Positions 9,029-17,461 are shown, counted from the stretch's first letter. The stretch is 30,501 bases of DNA from Methanosarcina sp. UBA289 (GCA_002496565.1 DAKJ01000013.1:1-30501), one strand, 5' to 3'. The notes: generated by a model from the sequence alone, not told the origin. Numbers and translations: made by a program.

Positions 9029-9590
9029 CTATTCTGCATATTTCGGACCTTCTAACCGCCGCAGTTCACTTCTATTTGGTGAAAAACTGGAATTTGTCAA
9101 TTTTACCCCGCACTGGGAGCCAGATATGACACTTATATCCGTGCTGAGAATCTTCCTGTAAATATTTCTTTTTTGCACAATAGGCCACTACCTATAGAGA
9201 AAAACATAAACAGGCTCCCACATGGCAACCCAACCGATAATTGTCAGACCTTCTGAAAGCATGGTATTTACCAGGTCTTGTTCAAGAGTTGAAAGAAGCC
9301 GGATTATGAGGAGACAGAGAAAAAGGAAGACAATTGCAATCGTCATGTTTCTTCGTCCTCGCTGAAGAAGCCTCCTCAACTCTACGTCCGTAAGAACTTT
9401 TTTGTAAGAAAAATGATTCCTGATCGCTTCTTTAGGGGTATGCTCGGTTTCCCCATTAAACTCAGAAGAGAGAACGTATATTACAATTCCAAGGAACTTT
9501 TTTAGAGGGAACTCCCCAACAGTGTTATAGATATACTCTTCCGCTTCCGGGTCAAGTTCTTTCTCGTGAATGTATAACGGAAAAATTAGA
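9029..9590 (-). pseudogene. Membrane protein gene with in-frame TAG and no clear start
   Basis: The frame begins without an ATG or GTG (nearest in-frame stop just upstream of 9590) with LYIHEKELDPEAEEYIYN. It continues through a soluble region, RRLLQRGRRN, and two hydrophobic segments, MTIAIVFLFLCLLIIRLL and a GWVAMWEP-containing stretch. A TAG at 9188-9190 falls between FLYR and WPIVQKRNIY. The same frame then stays open to a TAG at 9029-9031. It resembles a paralogous Methanosarcina family of soluble-plus-two-TM proteins; the remnant at 12204-12437 may be another N-terminus of it. Either a decayed gene, or a gene in which UAG is read as pyrrolysine and an unusual start is used. Confidence 0.5.
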
Positions 9591-9662
9591 TAGTGTTAAA
9601 GAAAATAGAATTCAATCGAGATTAAAACGAAAGTTTGTCAAATAGCAATATATATTTGAAAG

Positions 9663-9733
9663 TTTATTAATTAATTAATTAATTAATTTGGACTGTGAAC
9701 TACCCCTGAGCTAAAGACTCAAGGGTAATTCAC
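9663..9733. repeat. TTAA microsatellite followed by an imperfect hairpin
   Basis: Six or so TTAA units (about 9666-9689) are followed by a hairpin. In it, GTGAA pairs with TTCAC, TACCC with GGGTA and TGAG with CTCA, in nested order across 9695-9733 with single unpaired bases between blocks. The paired block is compact and isolated from genes. It could be a remnant end of an IS200/IS605-like element or a terminator; no transposase lies next to it. Confidence 0.6.
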
Positions 9734-9780
9734 TACAAGTCAGATGTTAAGTCAAAATAATAATGATTGATCACACAATG

Positions 9781-9806
9781 TTTATATCCCATAGGGTCCT
9801 ATAGGA
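9781..9806 (+). promoter_or_regulatory. Toxin-antitoxin promoter with palindromic operator
   Basis: TTTATAT at 9781-9787 is a TATA box about 24 nt ahead of the antitoxin ATG at 9811, which suggests a leaderless transcript. Between them lies the perfect palindrome TCCTATAGGA (9797-9806), nested within a looser TATCC...GGATA pair. A palindrome over the start site is what one expects for autorepression by an antitoxin or antitoxin-toxin complex. Confidence 0.6.
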
Positions 9807-9810
9807 TACC

Positions 9811-10050
9811 ATGGCAGCTACAACGACAATTTGCATTGATCCAAATATAAAAAATATGTTAGACAACTTAAAAATATACAAAACAGAGTCATATAACTCA
9901 GTCGTTGAACGTCTTATCAAAATGGCATACGATGAAGGCCCATTAACAGATGAAGAAATTAAAGGAATAGAAGAGAGTTTGGAAGATATCAAAGCAGGCA
10001 GAATTTATAATGAAGACGAAGCTAGAAATCTGCTAGGCATTGATGATTAA
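9811..10050 (+). CDS. RelB/VapB-like antitoxin
   Basis: 79 residues. The N-terminus has a ribbon-helix-helix-like pattern (TTTICIDPNIKNMLDNLK) followed by a helix with SYNSVVERLIKMA. The C-terminal half is acidic and helical (DEEIKGIEESLEDIKAG), the usual toxin-binding tail. The stop codon directly abuts the ATG of a RelE-fold toxin gene, and antitoxin-first order is typical. It probably neutralises the downstream toxin and represses the shared promoter at the palindrome just upstream. The subfamily is uncertain: archaeal antitoxins of this type are often called DUF7557 or VapB-like. Confidence 0.8.
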   Translation: MAATTTICIDPNIKNMLDNLKIYKTESYNSVVERLIKMAYDEGPLTDEEIKGIEESLEDIKAGRIYNEDEARNLLGIDD

Positions 10051-10314
10051 ATGTATTCTATAACGTACACTTCACGCGCTATAAAAGATATGAACGAGTT
10101 ACCACATGAAGTGAAAAAAAGAATTTTTCATGTCATTGGCGAAATCAAAGAAGATCCTTATTCATATGTCAAAAAATTAAAAATGCCAGCTAAATCATCC
10201 TTGTATTCTTTGAGAGTTGGGGAATACCGTGTGATAATGCTAATCAAAGACCCATTGCTTATTATCCAGGTCGTGAAAGTTGGGAACCGAAGCAAAGTGT
10301 ATAGAAAATTTTGA
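10051..10314 (+). CDS. RelE/ParE-superfamily toxin
   Basis: 87 residues with the RelE fold order: an N-terminal strand (YSITYTSRAIKDMNELP), two helices, then KKLKMPAKSSLYSLRVGEYRVIMLIKD and a final strand ending NRSKVYRKF. The LRVGEYRVI block with conserved arginines and a C-terminal aromatic/basic end match RelE-type mRNA interferases or ParE-type gyrase inhibitors; the two cannot be told apart here. No gap separates it from the antitoxin stop. It appears intact. Confidence 0.85.
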   Translation: MYSITYTSRAIKDMNELPHEVKKRIFHVIGEIKEDPYSYVKKLKMPAKSSLYSLRVGEYRVIMLIKDPLLIIQVVKVGNRSKVYRKF

Positions 10315-10351
10315 CTGTCTTTTGCTCTCATCTCTTTCCAGCCTCAACCTT

Positions 10352-10591
10352 TCACGCTTTTCCCTTTCCTCTGACCTCTTTATACGGTTCGCCATCTTTC
10401 TTTACACTGATGATTTTTCCGGTTGTTGTGTCAATTTTAACCCATTTCCCGATTTTTGAATTGAATACCTGTTTTCTTTCTTTAACAGATCCGTCTCTTT
10501 GGTCGTCTCCTCTATTTTTCCCTATACGAATTCCCCCGAATACTAAATTAATAGGCATGCCTGTGTACAAAATATTTAATTGTTTCTGCAT
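10352..10591 (-). CDS. Small conserved basic protein of unknown function
   Basis: 79 residues. The C-terminal half (QVFNSKIGKWVKIDTTTGKI, then KKDGEPYKEVRGKG) matches a small beta-rich motif seen in short archaeal and bacterial proteins near mobile or toxin-antitoxin loci. The N-terminal 15-20 residues look less conserved, and an internal Met (GMPINLVFGG) could be the real start, giving about 68 residues. It is convergent with the toxin gene, 38 bp away. Function unknown; the family similarity is from recall. Confidence 0.5.
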   Translation of the reverse strand: MQKQLNILYTGMPINLVFGGIRIGKNRGDDQRDGSVKERKQVFNSKIGKWVKIDTTTGKIISVKKDGEPYKEVRGKGKA

Positions 10592-11173
10592 TATCTAATA
10601 TGAGGGTGTGTACGGTCACAGAGCAAAGGGAGAACTGCAGGATACGAGGTTGGTCTGTGACTGCGGTTCGAATGTGTCTGGTTCATCAGGCTCAATATAT
10701 TAACATATTCAGAAACCATTTGTGCTGAATTCTGCACAGGGTTTTTAGGGCGCCCCCCAACAAACCAGAAACCACCATTTTCCTTCTCGCTCTCTCCGCT
10801 TTAATCTCCCTTAGTTTCATTATCCAATTTCGCGGTTATTCTGTGACCCTCCCTTTTGAACTCCGAAGTATCGCAAAGAACAATCGATAGTTAGACAAAG
10901 AGGCTTAAAATTTAAATGGATATATTTTAAAAATCCTTAAATTGAATTTAGTTTGTATACTTTTCTCTTAGATTTCCTTTTATTAATTTATTTCTTCTAA
11001 CCAGATCTTTTAATCGATTTTAATTTTCAAGTCTTTACATTCTGATACTCTCTGAAAACAAAATCATAAGCCTTTTTATTTATTGCACACTTCTATATTT
11101 GCGAAGCAAAAATGTAAATATTCAAAATTTTTGCATAGATTCCTGCAAGAGATTTTGATCATGGGGGAACCAA
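10592..11173. other. Gene-free AT-rich stretch with a partial inverted repeat
   Basis: No convincing ORF. The sequence GGTCACAGAG at 10614-10623 pairs over nine bases with TCTGTGACC at 10840-10848, and a GAGGG/CCCTC pair flanks them loosely. That spans about 235 bp and could be a decayed miniature transposable element. The last 250 bp are AT-rich and should contain the promoter of the PAS-GAF gene. Confidence 0.4.
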
Positions 11174-12163
11174 ATGCCTAAAACAGTCTCGAATTCAGCT
11201 AAGAACAAGAACAGTAAACAAAAATTATACAAATATCTAAATGAGACGGCTTTATGCAACGCTCTGGAGATGGCAAAGGAGCTTATCTCGGTAATAAATA
11301 AAGTTCCTGTCACGGTTTTCCTCTGGAGACCAGAGAAGTACTGGCCTGCTGAGTTTGTATCAGAAAACATAAAAAAATTCGAATACACTGCCGAAGAATT
11401 TACATCCGGAAAACTTCTTTATGGCAATATCGTGCACCCGGATGACCTGGGAATGGTTGAAAGAGAACTCTCAAGAAGAATAGAAGAAAATTACGTGGAC
11501 TATTCTCAAGAGTATCGTATCCTGACTAAATCAGGGGAGATACGCTGGGTTGATGAAAGGACTTTCATTGAAGTTGATAAAAATGGAACTGTAGAATATC
11601 TTATGGGAATAGTTATGGATGTTACTGAGCGGAAAAGAAAAGAAAAATTGCTCTACATCCAGAGGGATCTGGGCATTGCACTGAGTACTTCCAGTTCCCT
11701 GAACGAGACTCTTGAAAGACTACTGGATTCCTGCCTGCAGATAGATGAAATCAATGCCGGAGGTATTTACCTTATCGACGAAGAAACAGGAGATATGACG
11801 CTTGCCTTTCACAGCGGCTTCTCCCCTAATTTTGTCGAGCATGCCTCTCACTACAGTGTGAATTCCCCGCATACGAAACTTGTTGTGATAGGACAGCCGA
11901 TTTACAAACAGCATATAGACCTGCTTCTCACTTCAAGAGATGACGCACTCAGGCATGAAAATCTTAGGGCTACCGCAATTATCCCCGTAAAATCAGAAAA
12001 AAAGGTTATTGCAGCTTTTTATCTTGCTTCGAACATTGAATTCGAGCTTCCGGATAGCGTGCGCACTGTTATAGAAACCATTGCAACGCAATTCGGAGTC
12101 TTCATCTCCCGTATTCGCCTGGAAGAAAAACTGATAGAATGTAGAAAGAAGAGAAAATTTTAA
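11174..12163 (+). CDS. Orphan PAS-GAF sensor protein lacking a kinase domain
   Basis: 329 residues, soluble. A PAS_3-type domain (about 40-155, with NIVHPDDLGMVERELSRR and a PAC motif ending VMDVTERK) is followed by a GAF domain (about 165-320, DSCLQIDEINAGGIYLID and ATQFGVFISRIRLEEKL). The protein then stops after a short basic tail. In Methanosarcina such PAS-GAF cassettes normally lead into a histidine kinase, so this could be a truncated kinase or a stand-alone sensor acting through interaction. No kinase remnant is visible in the 40 bp before the next feature. Confidence 0.85.
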   Translation: MPKTVSNSAKNKNSKQKLYKYLNETALCNALEMAKELISVINKVPVTVFLWRPEKYWPAEFVSENIKKFEYTAEEFTSGKLLYGNIVHPDDLGMVERELSRRIEENYVDYSQEYRILTKSGEIRWVDERTFIEVDKNGTVEYLMGIVMDVTERKRKEKLLYIQRDLGIALSTSSSLNETLERLLDSCLQIDEINAGGIYLIDEETGDMTLAFHSGFSPNFVEHASHYSVNSPHTKLVVIGQPIYKQHIDLLLTSRDDALRHENLRATAIIPVKSEKKVIAAFYLASNIEFELPDSVRTVIETIATQFGVFISRIRLEEKLIECRKKRKF

Positions 12164-12203
12164 ACAAGCTTTCTTTTTGTCCTTAACCTCAACCCCGACC
12201 ATA

Positions 12204-12437
12204 TCACAGAGAAAAGGTGCCCGTCTTAGCGAACTGTCTAAACCTAAATTCGAACCGGGTATATAAACCCTCATTTTTACAAGTATCAGCAAGCACTTTT
12301 ATAAGAAAAGGAGCAGGATCAAAAGAATTGAAAATTTGCATTACGCTGTGCAGCTTAAGTTCGATCAGAAGTTTTCCATCTCGTTCCCTGTAAAGAGCTT
12401 CTGTTCCTTTCGGGAAAAAATCTATCCCCCAGACCAC
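12204..12437 (-). pseudogene. Probable N-terminal remnant of a Methanosarcina family protein
   Basis: The frame opens from GTG and contains ELKLHSVMQIFNSFDPAPF, which has the look of the start of the soluble domain found in the membrane-protein remnant at 9029-9590 (whose visible part begins YIHEKELDPEAEEYI). After about residue 50 the sequence becomes basic and unstructured and stops at 77. I read it as a truncated copy. A real 77-residue gene is possible but less likely. Confidence 0.35.
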
Positions 12438-12600
12438 TTTTATCTACCTTCTCTGGAACACTTTTAAGGTTTTAGAAAGAATATCTATAAAATATAATTA
12501 AAACAGTTTTAAGGTCCATATAAGGTTTTGCTTTTTGTACTTTGGCTCAGGGTCAAACTAAAGCTTCATAGAATAAATAACGGAAAAAGATTAAAGGATA

Positions 12601-12698
12601 ATTTATTAAAAAACAAATTATTAAAAAACAAATCATTAAAAAGTAAATTATTAAAAAGTTAATTATTAAAAGTTAAATCATTAAAAGTTAATTATTAA
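12601..12698. repeat. Degenerate 15-16-bp tandem repeat, about 6.5 units
   Basis: The unit is ATTATTAAAAAACAA with variants that change to ATCATTAAAAAGTAA and ATTATTAAAAGTTAA. Units drift steadily from left to right, as in a repeat grown by slippage and then mutated. It occupies most of the 305-bp gap downstream of the minus-strand gene at 12743 and could serve as a T-rich terminator for it on the minus strand. Confidence 0.8.
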
Positions 12699-12742
12699 TG
12701 CTTAACTCTGGACAGCAGGAATTATCAAAAATGGAGGAATTG

Positions 12743-13237
12743 TTAATACTGTGCTGTAGCCTGCTTGATTGCGCTGCAGAGTTCTTCAGGTTTCCTGGAG
12801 CTAAGAAGCATTCGTTCTCCAGAAATAAGTTTCAGGATTACAACCGGGCTAACTTTTTTGGAAGAATCTAACACATCAGATTCTTCTCCTGTTAGAGGGT
12901 CATAAACCTTAATTTTGCAGTCCTCCACTACATAGTAAGGAATCTTCTTGGAGGAGATATTGAGAGGTACAAAGCGAACGTATATTCCATCGCTTCTTAC
13001 TTCAGTTACATGCTTTGTACAGTAAAATATAAAAGGGAAAAATAACCCGAAAATAATCCAGAGAGCAAACAGGTATGTTCCAGGAATATTATTGATTCCG
13101 GCAGGTTTTCCTAGCACCAAGCTATGGATTTCAATGTACCAGAACAGGAAAGCAGGATAAAGGACCGAAACCAAGAAAAAATTGTTCCGCAGATCCTGTA
13201 CTTCCCTGAAAATTATATCTGTTTTCGACTGTTCCAC
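12743..13237 (-). CDS. Two-TM membrane protein, DUF6141-like
   Basis: 164 residues. FREVQDLRNNFFLVSVLYPA opens the protein, two membrane segments follow (about 20-45 and 52-78), then a C-terminal beta-rich domain with VRSDGIYVRFVPL, a KIPYYVVEDCKIKVYDPL segment and GERMLLSSRKPEELCSAI. The pattern is that of DUF6141, whose soluble part resembles a membrane-anchored PH-like domain. The start is GTG with AGAAGGGG eight or so bases upstream. Single gene, function unknown. Confidence 0.75.
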   Translation of the reverse strand: MEQSKTDIIFREVQDLRNNFFLVSVLYPAFLFWYIEIHSLVLGKPAGINNIPGTYLFALWIIFGLFFPFIFYCTKHVTEVRSDGIYVRFVPLNISSKKIPYYVVEDCKIKVYDPLTGEESDVLDSSKKVSPVVILKLISGERMLLSSRKPEELCSAIKQATAQY

Positions 13238-13494
13238 AAAACCCCTTCTATGAGACGTGCCTGAGTTATTACTGCTTTACTTGTCTACAAAAACTGAGTA
13301 AATAAAGCTTTCGAAAAAAATAAAAGTTGTATATTTTTGTTAATTTAAAATTTTGAAAATAATAATATAAAAAAGATAGTGAAATTTTCCAAAATATTAT
13401 AGAAGTAAAATTTAAAAAATGAAATACCATAAGAGTAAAATCTTTTGAAAAATTAAAGAGAAATGATTTTTATAAAATTATTTCCTTAACGGCT

Positions 13495-13854
13495 TCAAAA
13501 ACCTAATCTATCCATTTCTTTAAGTATTGCTGCACTGAAATCCGTGAAATGCTGAATTCCACCTGTCCATGCCGCGAGCATCATGGCATCATTAATTTCG
13601 ATTCTCGTGGCTCCAAATTTGTGAAGTCTTTCCAAGATTTTGACCGCACTCTGGATGTTGTTGCTTGAACAGGCTATAGAAAAGACAATGAGATGCTTCT
13701 GTTTTGTAGAGATCCCGCCTTCCCTTTCAGTCCAGACTGCCTTATAAAAACCTGAGATTCCTTCGGCAAAGTCTTCGTTTATCTGTCCGGCATACGCAAT
13801 AGATCTGGGCAAAAACCCCTTTAATTCCCTGATTTCTTTAGCAGCTTTTTCCAT
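13495..13854 (-). CDS. Carboxymuconolactone decarboxylase (AhpD-like) family protein
   Basis: 119 residues from the ATG at 13854; a GTG three codons upstream is possible. All-helical, with the family block ISTKQKHLIVFSIACSSNN followed by ATRIEINDAMMLAAWTGG. Peroxidase-active AhpD proteins carry a CxxC and a nearby His in this helix; here a single Cys (ACSSN) remains, so thiol peroxidase chemistry of the AhpD type is doubtful. Single-gene unit. Family call is good; role unknown. Confidence 0.8.
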   Translation of the reverse strand: MEKAAKEIRELKGFLPRSIAYAGQINEDFAEGISGFYKAVWTEREGGISTKQKHLIVFSIACSSNNIQSAVKILERLHKFGATRIEINDAMMLAAWTGGIQHFTDFSAAILKEMDRLGF

Positions 13855-13997
13855 AATTACCACATGTTATAAGTCAAGATCGGATATAACCGTATCTATT
13901 AAAAATGTATAAAATTTCTAAACTAGAAAGGTAAAAAAGGAAGGGAATTTTTCATATATGGAAGCTTCAGGAATTCCTGAAAATGTAATTGAAAAGT

Positions 13998-14465
13998 TCA
14001 GACTTCCATTACCTCAACTGCAAGGTCGGAATTAATGATGTAATCAAAGTTGATTATCTCGTCCCATTTCTGCTTCAAGAACATGGACTGGAAGCAGACT
14101 CCGATAATTTTTCCGTTCTCTGAACCTTCAAGGATTTCTTTAGCAACTTCTTTCGCTTTTTCAGGGTTTATCCCTACCTTCGGCATCGAAAGCCCGCCAA
14201 GCAAGACAACAATGTCAGCGTGTTTATCTGTAAGTTCTCCAAGCTGCATGCCTTCATAATCCTTGAAGATAGACCTGGCTTTATCAAAATCCTGGCTGGA
14301 AATAAAAGCAAGTTCTCGGTCCCGGACTACAAAACCGAGAAGTTCGGCAAAAGGAGTGCAGAACCCTGGAGTTCCCACAAAAGTTATCCTTTTTGCACCT
14401 TCGACAAGGCCCCTGAAACTGTTCAGGATGCCTCCTACTCCTTCTGAAGTATTTATTATTGGCAC
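13998..14465 (-). CDS. DUF2124 family protein
   Basis: 155 residues. It has an alpha/beta, nucleotide-binding-like arrangement: a GAKRITFVGTPGFCTPFAELL opening, VVLLGGLSMPKVGI in the middle, then GKIIGVCFQSMF and a DYIINSDLAVEVMEV end. This is the DUF2124 family, found in methanogens. The start is GTG, supported by AAGGAGAG eight bases upstream. It is transcribed in the same direction as mch, about 255 bp downstream of it. Conserved glycine- and cysteine-bearing turns suggest a binding site; no function is established. Confidence 0.8.
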   Translation of the reverse strand: MPIINTSEGVGGILNSFRGLVEGAKRITFVGTPGFCTPFAELLGFVVRDRELAFISSQDFDKARSIFKDYEGMQLGELTDKHADIVVLLGGLSMPKVGINPEKAKEVAKEILEGSENGKIIGVCFQSMFLKQKWDEIINFDYIINSDLAVEVMEV

Positions 14466-14605
14466 TGAATTCTCTCCTTAAGCTTTCAATAAAATTGTAT
14501 TTTTCTGAGCATTTTTTCATAGTATTATATTTCTATAGTAAGATTGGAGGCATTCGCTTAAATAAATGATGTTAACAGCGTTATTAAGAAAGAATTGAGC
14601 AAAAT

Positions 14606-14675
14606 AAGAGGTTTTAACAGGAATATAGAATTAAAAAATTAAGAGGTTTCAACAGGAATATAGGATTAAAAAATA
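14606..14675. repeat. 35-bp tandem duplication downstream of mch
   Basis: Two adjacent 35-bp units starting AAGAGGTTT differ at about three positions. They lie in the 3' region of mch on its minus-strand transcript, 45-115 bp past the stop codon. No coding role. Confidence 0.8.
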
Positions 14676-14719
14676 GAAAAAACAAAAAAAGTAAAAAAGA
14701 ATTAAAATGTATTTGCCCT

Positions 14720-15685
14720 TTAAACCTGCCTGATTCCAAAAGACTGAAGCAGGACCTCAGGATAGAGACCACCACTGGAAATGGTCTTTGTGCTCTTAAG
14801 GTCGTTTACTGTAAGCCTCGCAGGGGCGAACATGCCTGCGTCAACCTTAAAGAAGTCAAAGTTTGCTTCTTTGAAGGTTTGGTAGAAAGGCTTTCCAAAG
14901 TCTCTGGAGGTTGTAGAGGGCACCTTCTTTACGAATTTCTCAAGTTCGGCCAATTCTCCATCAAAGCGGACCGTATAGTTGGTTTCGCCGCAATAGATCA
15001 CACAGTCATTGGTCGAGCCCATGCACTGAACATCATTTCCAACAATAGGAGCAATCGGAGCAACACCGTATCCGCTTTTAATGCAGTTGATGTCAAAACC
15101 AACGGATTCAAGTTTGTGGATTCCGGTTTCTACAACACGGGCCGAAATCTGTACAGAACCAGCAATAGAGGCAGTAGGAGCAACAGCAATCATTACATTT
15201 TCAGGATCTACACTACAGTGTTTTGCAATATATTCCACAACTTTCTCATCAGGGAGTTTATCGGACTCCAGGACCAGGACTGCAGCTTCGAAGTCATCTT
15301 CATACCCGATCTCCTCATAGAGCTCTTTAGGTTTTAAGCCAAGGGCACGTGCAGGACCCGAACCCATTCCGAAGTAATTACCTACGGAGATTCTCCAGCC
15401 TGCGTACTGCGAAGCCATACAGGCAATTACAGGATTGTCAGTAGCTACCTGGATAGCAGGCCATTTGAGGCCATTCAGGTCAAAAGTAGTATATTTGAGA
15501 TCGGCAAGATCGGCCAGGCAGAGCCTTGCCAGATACATTCCAGCCTCATATCCACCCTCGGCCTTGACTCCACAGTCAATAACTGTAGCTCCGTTTTCAA
15601 GCTTAAGTACTTCCGTTTTCAGATCTTCGCTCCAGTCGAGCATTTCTTCAATGACATATGATCCCATTTCGTTGACGCTTATCAA
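14720..15685 (-). CDS. mch: N(5),N(10)-methenyl-tetrahydromethanopterin cyclohydrolase
   Basis: Interconverts formyl- and methenyl-tetrahydromethano(sarcina)pterin in the C1 branch of methanogenesis; cytoplasmic. 321 residues, the normal length for the family. Signature regions include EMGSYVIEEMLDWSEDL, TTFDLNGLKWPAIQVATDNP, a glycine-rich GNYFGMGSGPARAL near 125 and an IKSGYGVAPIAPIVGND segment. The start chosen is TTG (15685-15683), giving LISVNEMG as the N-terminus (initiator Met in the protein). AAAGGTGA lies seven bases upstream, and extension to the ATG at 15733 would add 16 residues with no ribosome-binding site. A TATA box about 200 bp upstream implies a long leader with three tandem 16-bp repeats. 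Confidence 0.97.
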   Translation of the reverse strand: MISVNEMGSYVIEEMLDWSEDLKTEVLKLENGATVIDCGVKAEGGYEAGMYLARLCLADLADLKYTTFDLNGLKWPAIQVATDNPVIACMASQYAGWRISVGNYFGMGSGPARALGLKPKELYEEIGYEDDFEAAVLVLESDKLPDEKVVEYIAKHCSVDPENVMIAVAPTASIAGSVQISARVVETGIHKLESVGFDINCIKSGYGVAPIAPIVGNDVQCMGSTNDCVIYCGETNYTVRFDGELAELEKFVKKVPSTTSRDFGKPFYQTFKEANFDFFKVDAGMFAPARLTVNDLKSTKTISSGGLYPEVLLQSFGIRQV

Positions 15686-15795
15686 AGTATCACCTTTAAT
15701 ACTGGCTCCGAGATAAACAAAATATAATCTCACTCAGTCAGGAGGCAAATTCTTGCCTGCCTTTATTACAGAGGGGACTGTTTATCGTTCAGAAA

Positions 15796-15893
15796 ATTGC
15801 TTATAATGAACATTGCTTGTAATGAGCATTGCTTGTAAAGAATAACATCAATCAAGAATTTCTTACCCGTATAAGAAGACTCCAATATATAGT
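15796..15893 (-). promoter_or_regulatory. mch promoter and repeat-bearing 5' leader
   Basis: On the minus strand ACTATATATT (15893-15884) is a good TATA box, placing transcription start near 15860 and giving a leader of about 175 nt. Within the leader are three tandem 16-bp units beginning ATTGCTT on the plus strand (15796-15811, 15812-15827, 15828-15843), the first two differing at two positions. The rest of the leader has no clear hairpin. Confidence 0.6.
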
Positions 15894-15991
15894 TACTGCT
15901 TTAATATTTTTATCCATATATTATATTTGACAAATACACTGCACTATTATTAAGTATAGCAATTCGTTATTTGATCACAGGATTTTACAAT

Positions 15992-17215
15992 TTACTCATA
16001 ACATTTTACTTCTTTAAATTTAATTTTGAAAATCTGATCATTTTTTCGAACATGTCCATCAACAGCAAGGCCAACCGTATCTCCTTTTTCAGCCTTTTGA
16101 ATAGTTTCGCCTTCTTTCATCAGGGAACGGACTTGCTGTCTCAAATAAGTGGTATTTCCTTCAATTACTATTTCATCCCCAATCGAAATCGCTTCTTCGA
16201 GAAGCTTGACGGCTGCAGCTTGCTGTTTCGGATAATAGTTTTCAATAATTCCCACAGCCCTGCGCTGCTTTTTCGAGGCATTCATATTTTTTTCAGGAGA
16301 AAAGCCCTCAAGGCCCGGAACTCCAAAGTAAAAGCCAGTTGAAAAGCCCCTGTTATAAACCGAAGCGAGTTCACTCCTCCAGGCCCCTATTTTCTCAGGA
16401 GTGTAGGTTCCTTCTATGCAGGCATCGATCGCCTCCCTGTAGCAGCGGGAAACCATTTCAAGGTATCCAGGATCCCGGAGCCGCCCTTCTACTTTAAAGG
16501 AAGCTATGCCGGCTTCAAGAAGCTCGGGAATATGCCCTATCATACAAAGATCTTTTGCACTTAGAAGGTACTTCCCAAGGCTTGCTACAACAAGCCCGTT
16601 CTCCCCATGAAGTTCCCACTCCCAGCGGCAAGGCTGAGTACATTCTCCGCAGTTTCCGAATTTTCCAAGAGCATAAGCCGACAGATGGCATCGGCCTGAA
16701 ACTGCCATGCACATTGCGCCGTGGATGAAAGTTTCGATCTCTACTTCAGTATGCTGGCTTATCTTCCGTATTTCTTCAAGGGAAAGCTCTCTCGAAAGCA
16801 CAACACGTTCTGCCCCAAGTCCTTTGTAGAAATTTACAGTTTCATGGTTGGTAATATTTGCCTGCGTAGAAATGTGAATTTTAAGTCCGGCTTTCCGCGC
16901 CCTAAGAATTACGGCCGGATCCCAGGCAATAACTGCATCCACTCCTGCATTAGAAGCGGCAGCTATTACATCGGATGCATCCCCTAGCCATTCCTCATTT
17001 ACTGTCGAGTTTACAGCAAGATAGGCCCTGAGCCCTCTGGCTTTTACCTCAGAGACAAAATCACCAAGGGTTTCCAGAGTAATTTCTTTTGCTTTTGCCC
17101 TCAAACTAAGCCTGTCGGTTGAAAAGTAGACCGCATCCGCGTATTCTGAGCAGGCCTTAAGCCCTGAAAGGTTCCTGACACCCACAAGGAGTTCAGGTTT
17201 TGAACTTTTACGCAT
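15992..17215 (-). CDS. U32 family peptidase / tRNA-hydroxylation-type protein
   Basis: 407 residues from the ATG at 17215, with AGGTG 12 bases upstream; a GTG at 17230 is an alternative. The N-terminal part is a TIM-barrel-like domain. The U32 signature is present as EIETFIHGAMCMAVSGRCHLS near 180-200. Nearby cysteines (GNCGECTQPCRWEW) are expected to hold an iron-sulfur cluster. The C-terminal beta domain contains GDEIVIEGN and a GDTVGLAVDG turn. Bacterial relatives (TrhP/YegQ, RlhA) act in RNA hydroxylation rather than as proteases, so an RNA-modification role is plausible. Divergent from the 22-aa ORF region, and about 260 bp upstream of mch on the same strand. Confidence 0.9.
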   Translation of the reverse strand: MRKSSKPELLVGVRNLSGLKACSEYADAVYFSTDRLSLRAKAKEITLETLGDFVSEVKARGLRAYLAVNSTVNEEWLGDASDVIAAASNAGVDAVIAWDPAVILRARKAGLKIHISTQANITNHETVNFYKGLGAERVVLSRELSLEEIRKISQHTEVEIETFIHGAMCMAVSGRCHLSAYALGKFGNCGECTQPCRWEWELHGENGLVVASLGKYLLSAKDLCMIGHIPELLEAGIASFKVEGRLRDPGYLEMVSRCYREAIDACIEGTYTPEKIGAWRSELASVYNRGFSTGFYFGVPGLEGFSPEKNMNASKKQRRAVGIIENYYPKQQAAAVKLLEEAISIGDEIVIEGNTTYLRQQVRSLMKEGETIQKAEKGDTVGLAVDGHVRKNDQIFKIKFKEVKCYE

Positions 17216-17461
17216 GAAGATAGAAAACACCTATTTTTCATTTAAAAATATCTTATCGTCCTCACACAGCGTAACAAATAATGTAAAGAACTGTCAACTT
17301 TTGCCAGTCAGGCAGAAGCAACTCGGGTTGACGGAAAACTATATATAAATGAAGAACATTTCCCAAAGTGGGGACTAAAGTAAATTCAGAGAAATAGCTT
17401 TTGTCAATAAGCAAAGGCAAAAGTAAACTACTACTATTTTAATCGAAGACGGGGGGATAAA

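Noticed and set aside
10640..10700. GGTTCGAAT resembling a tRNA T-loop
   Set aside because: The bases on either side do not form a T-stem, and no acceptor or anticodon stem can be drawn around it.
10602..10850. Possible miniature transposable element with terminal inverted repeats
   Set aside because: Only nine consecutive bases pair, no target duplication is visible, and the interior has no IS features; kept only as a note on the gene-free stretch.
14879..15337. Plus-strand 152-codon ORF opposite mch
   Set aside because: Lies wholly antisense to the conserved mch gene and reads as a shadow of its codon bias.
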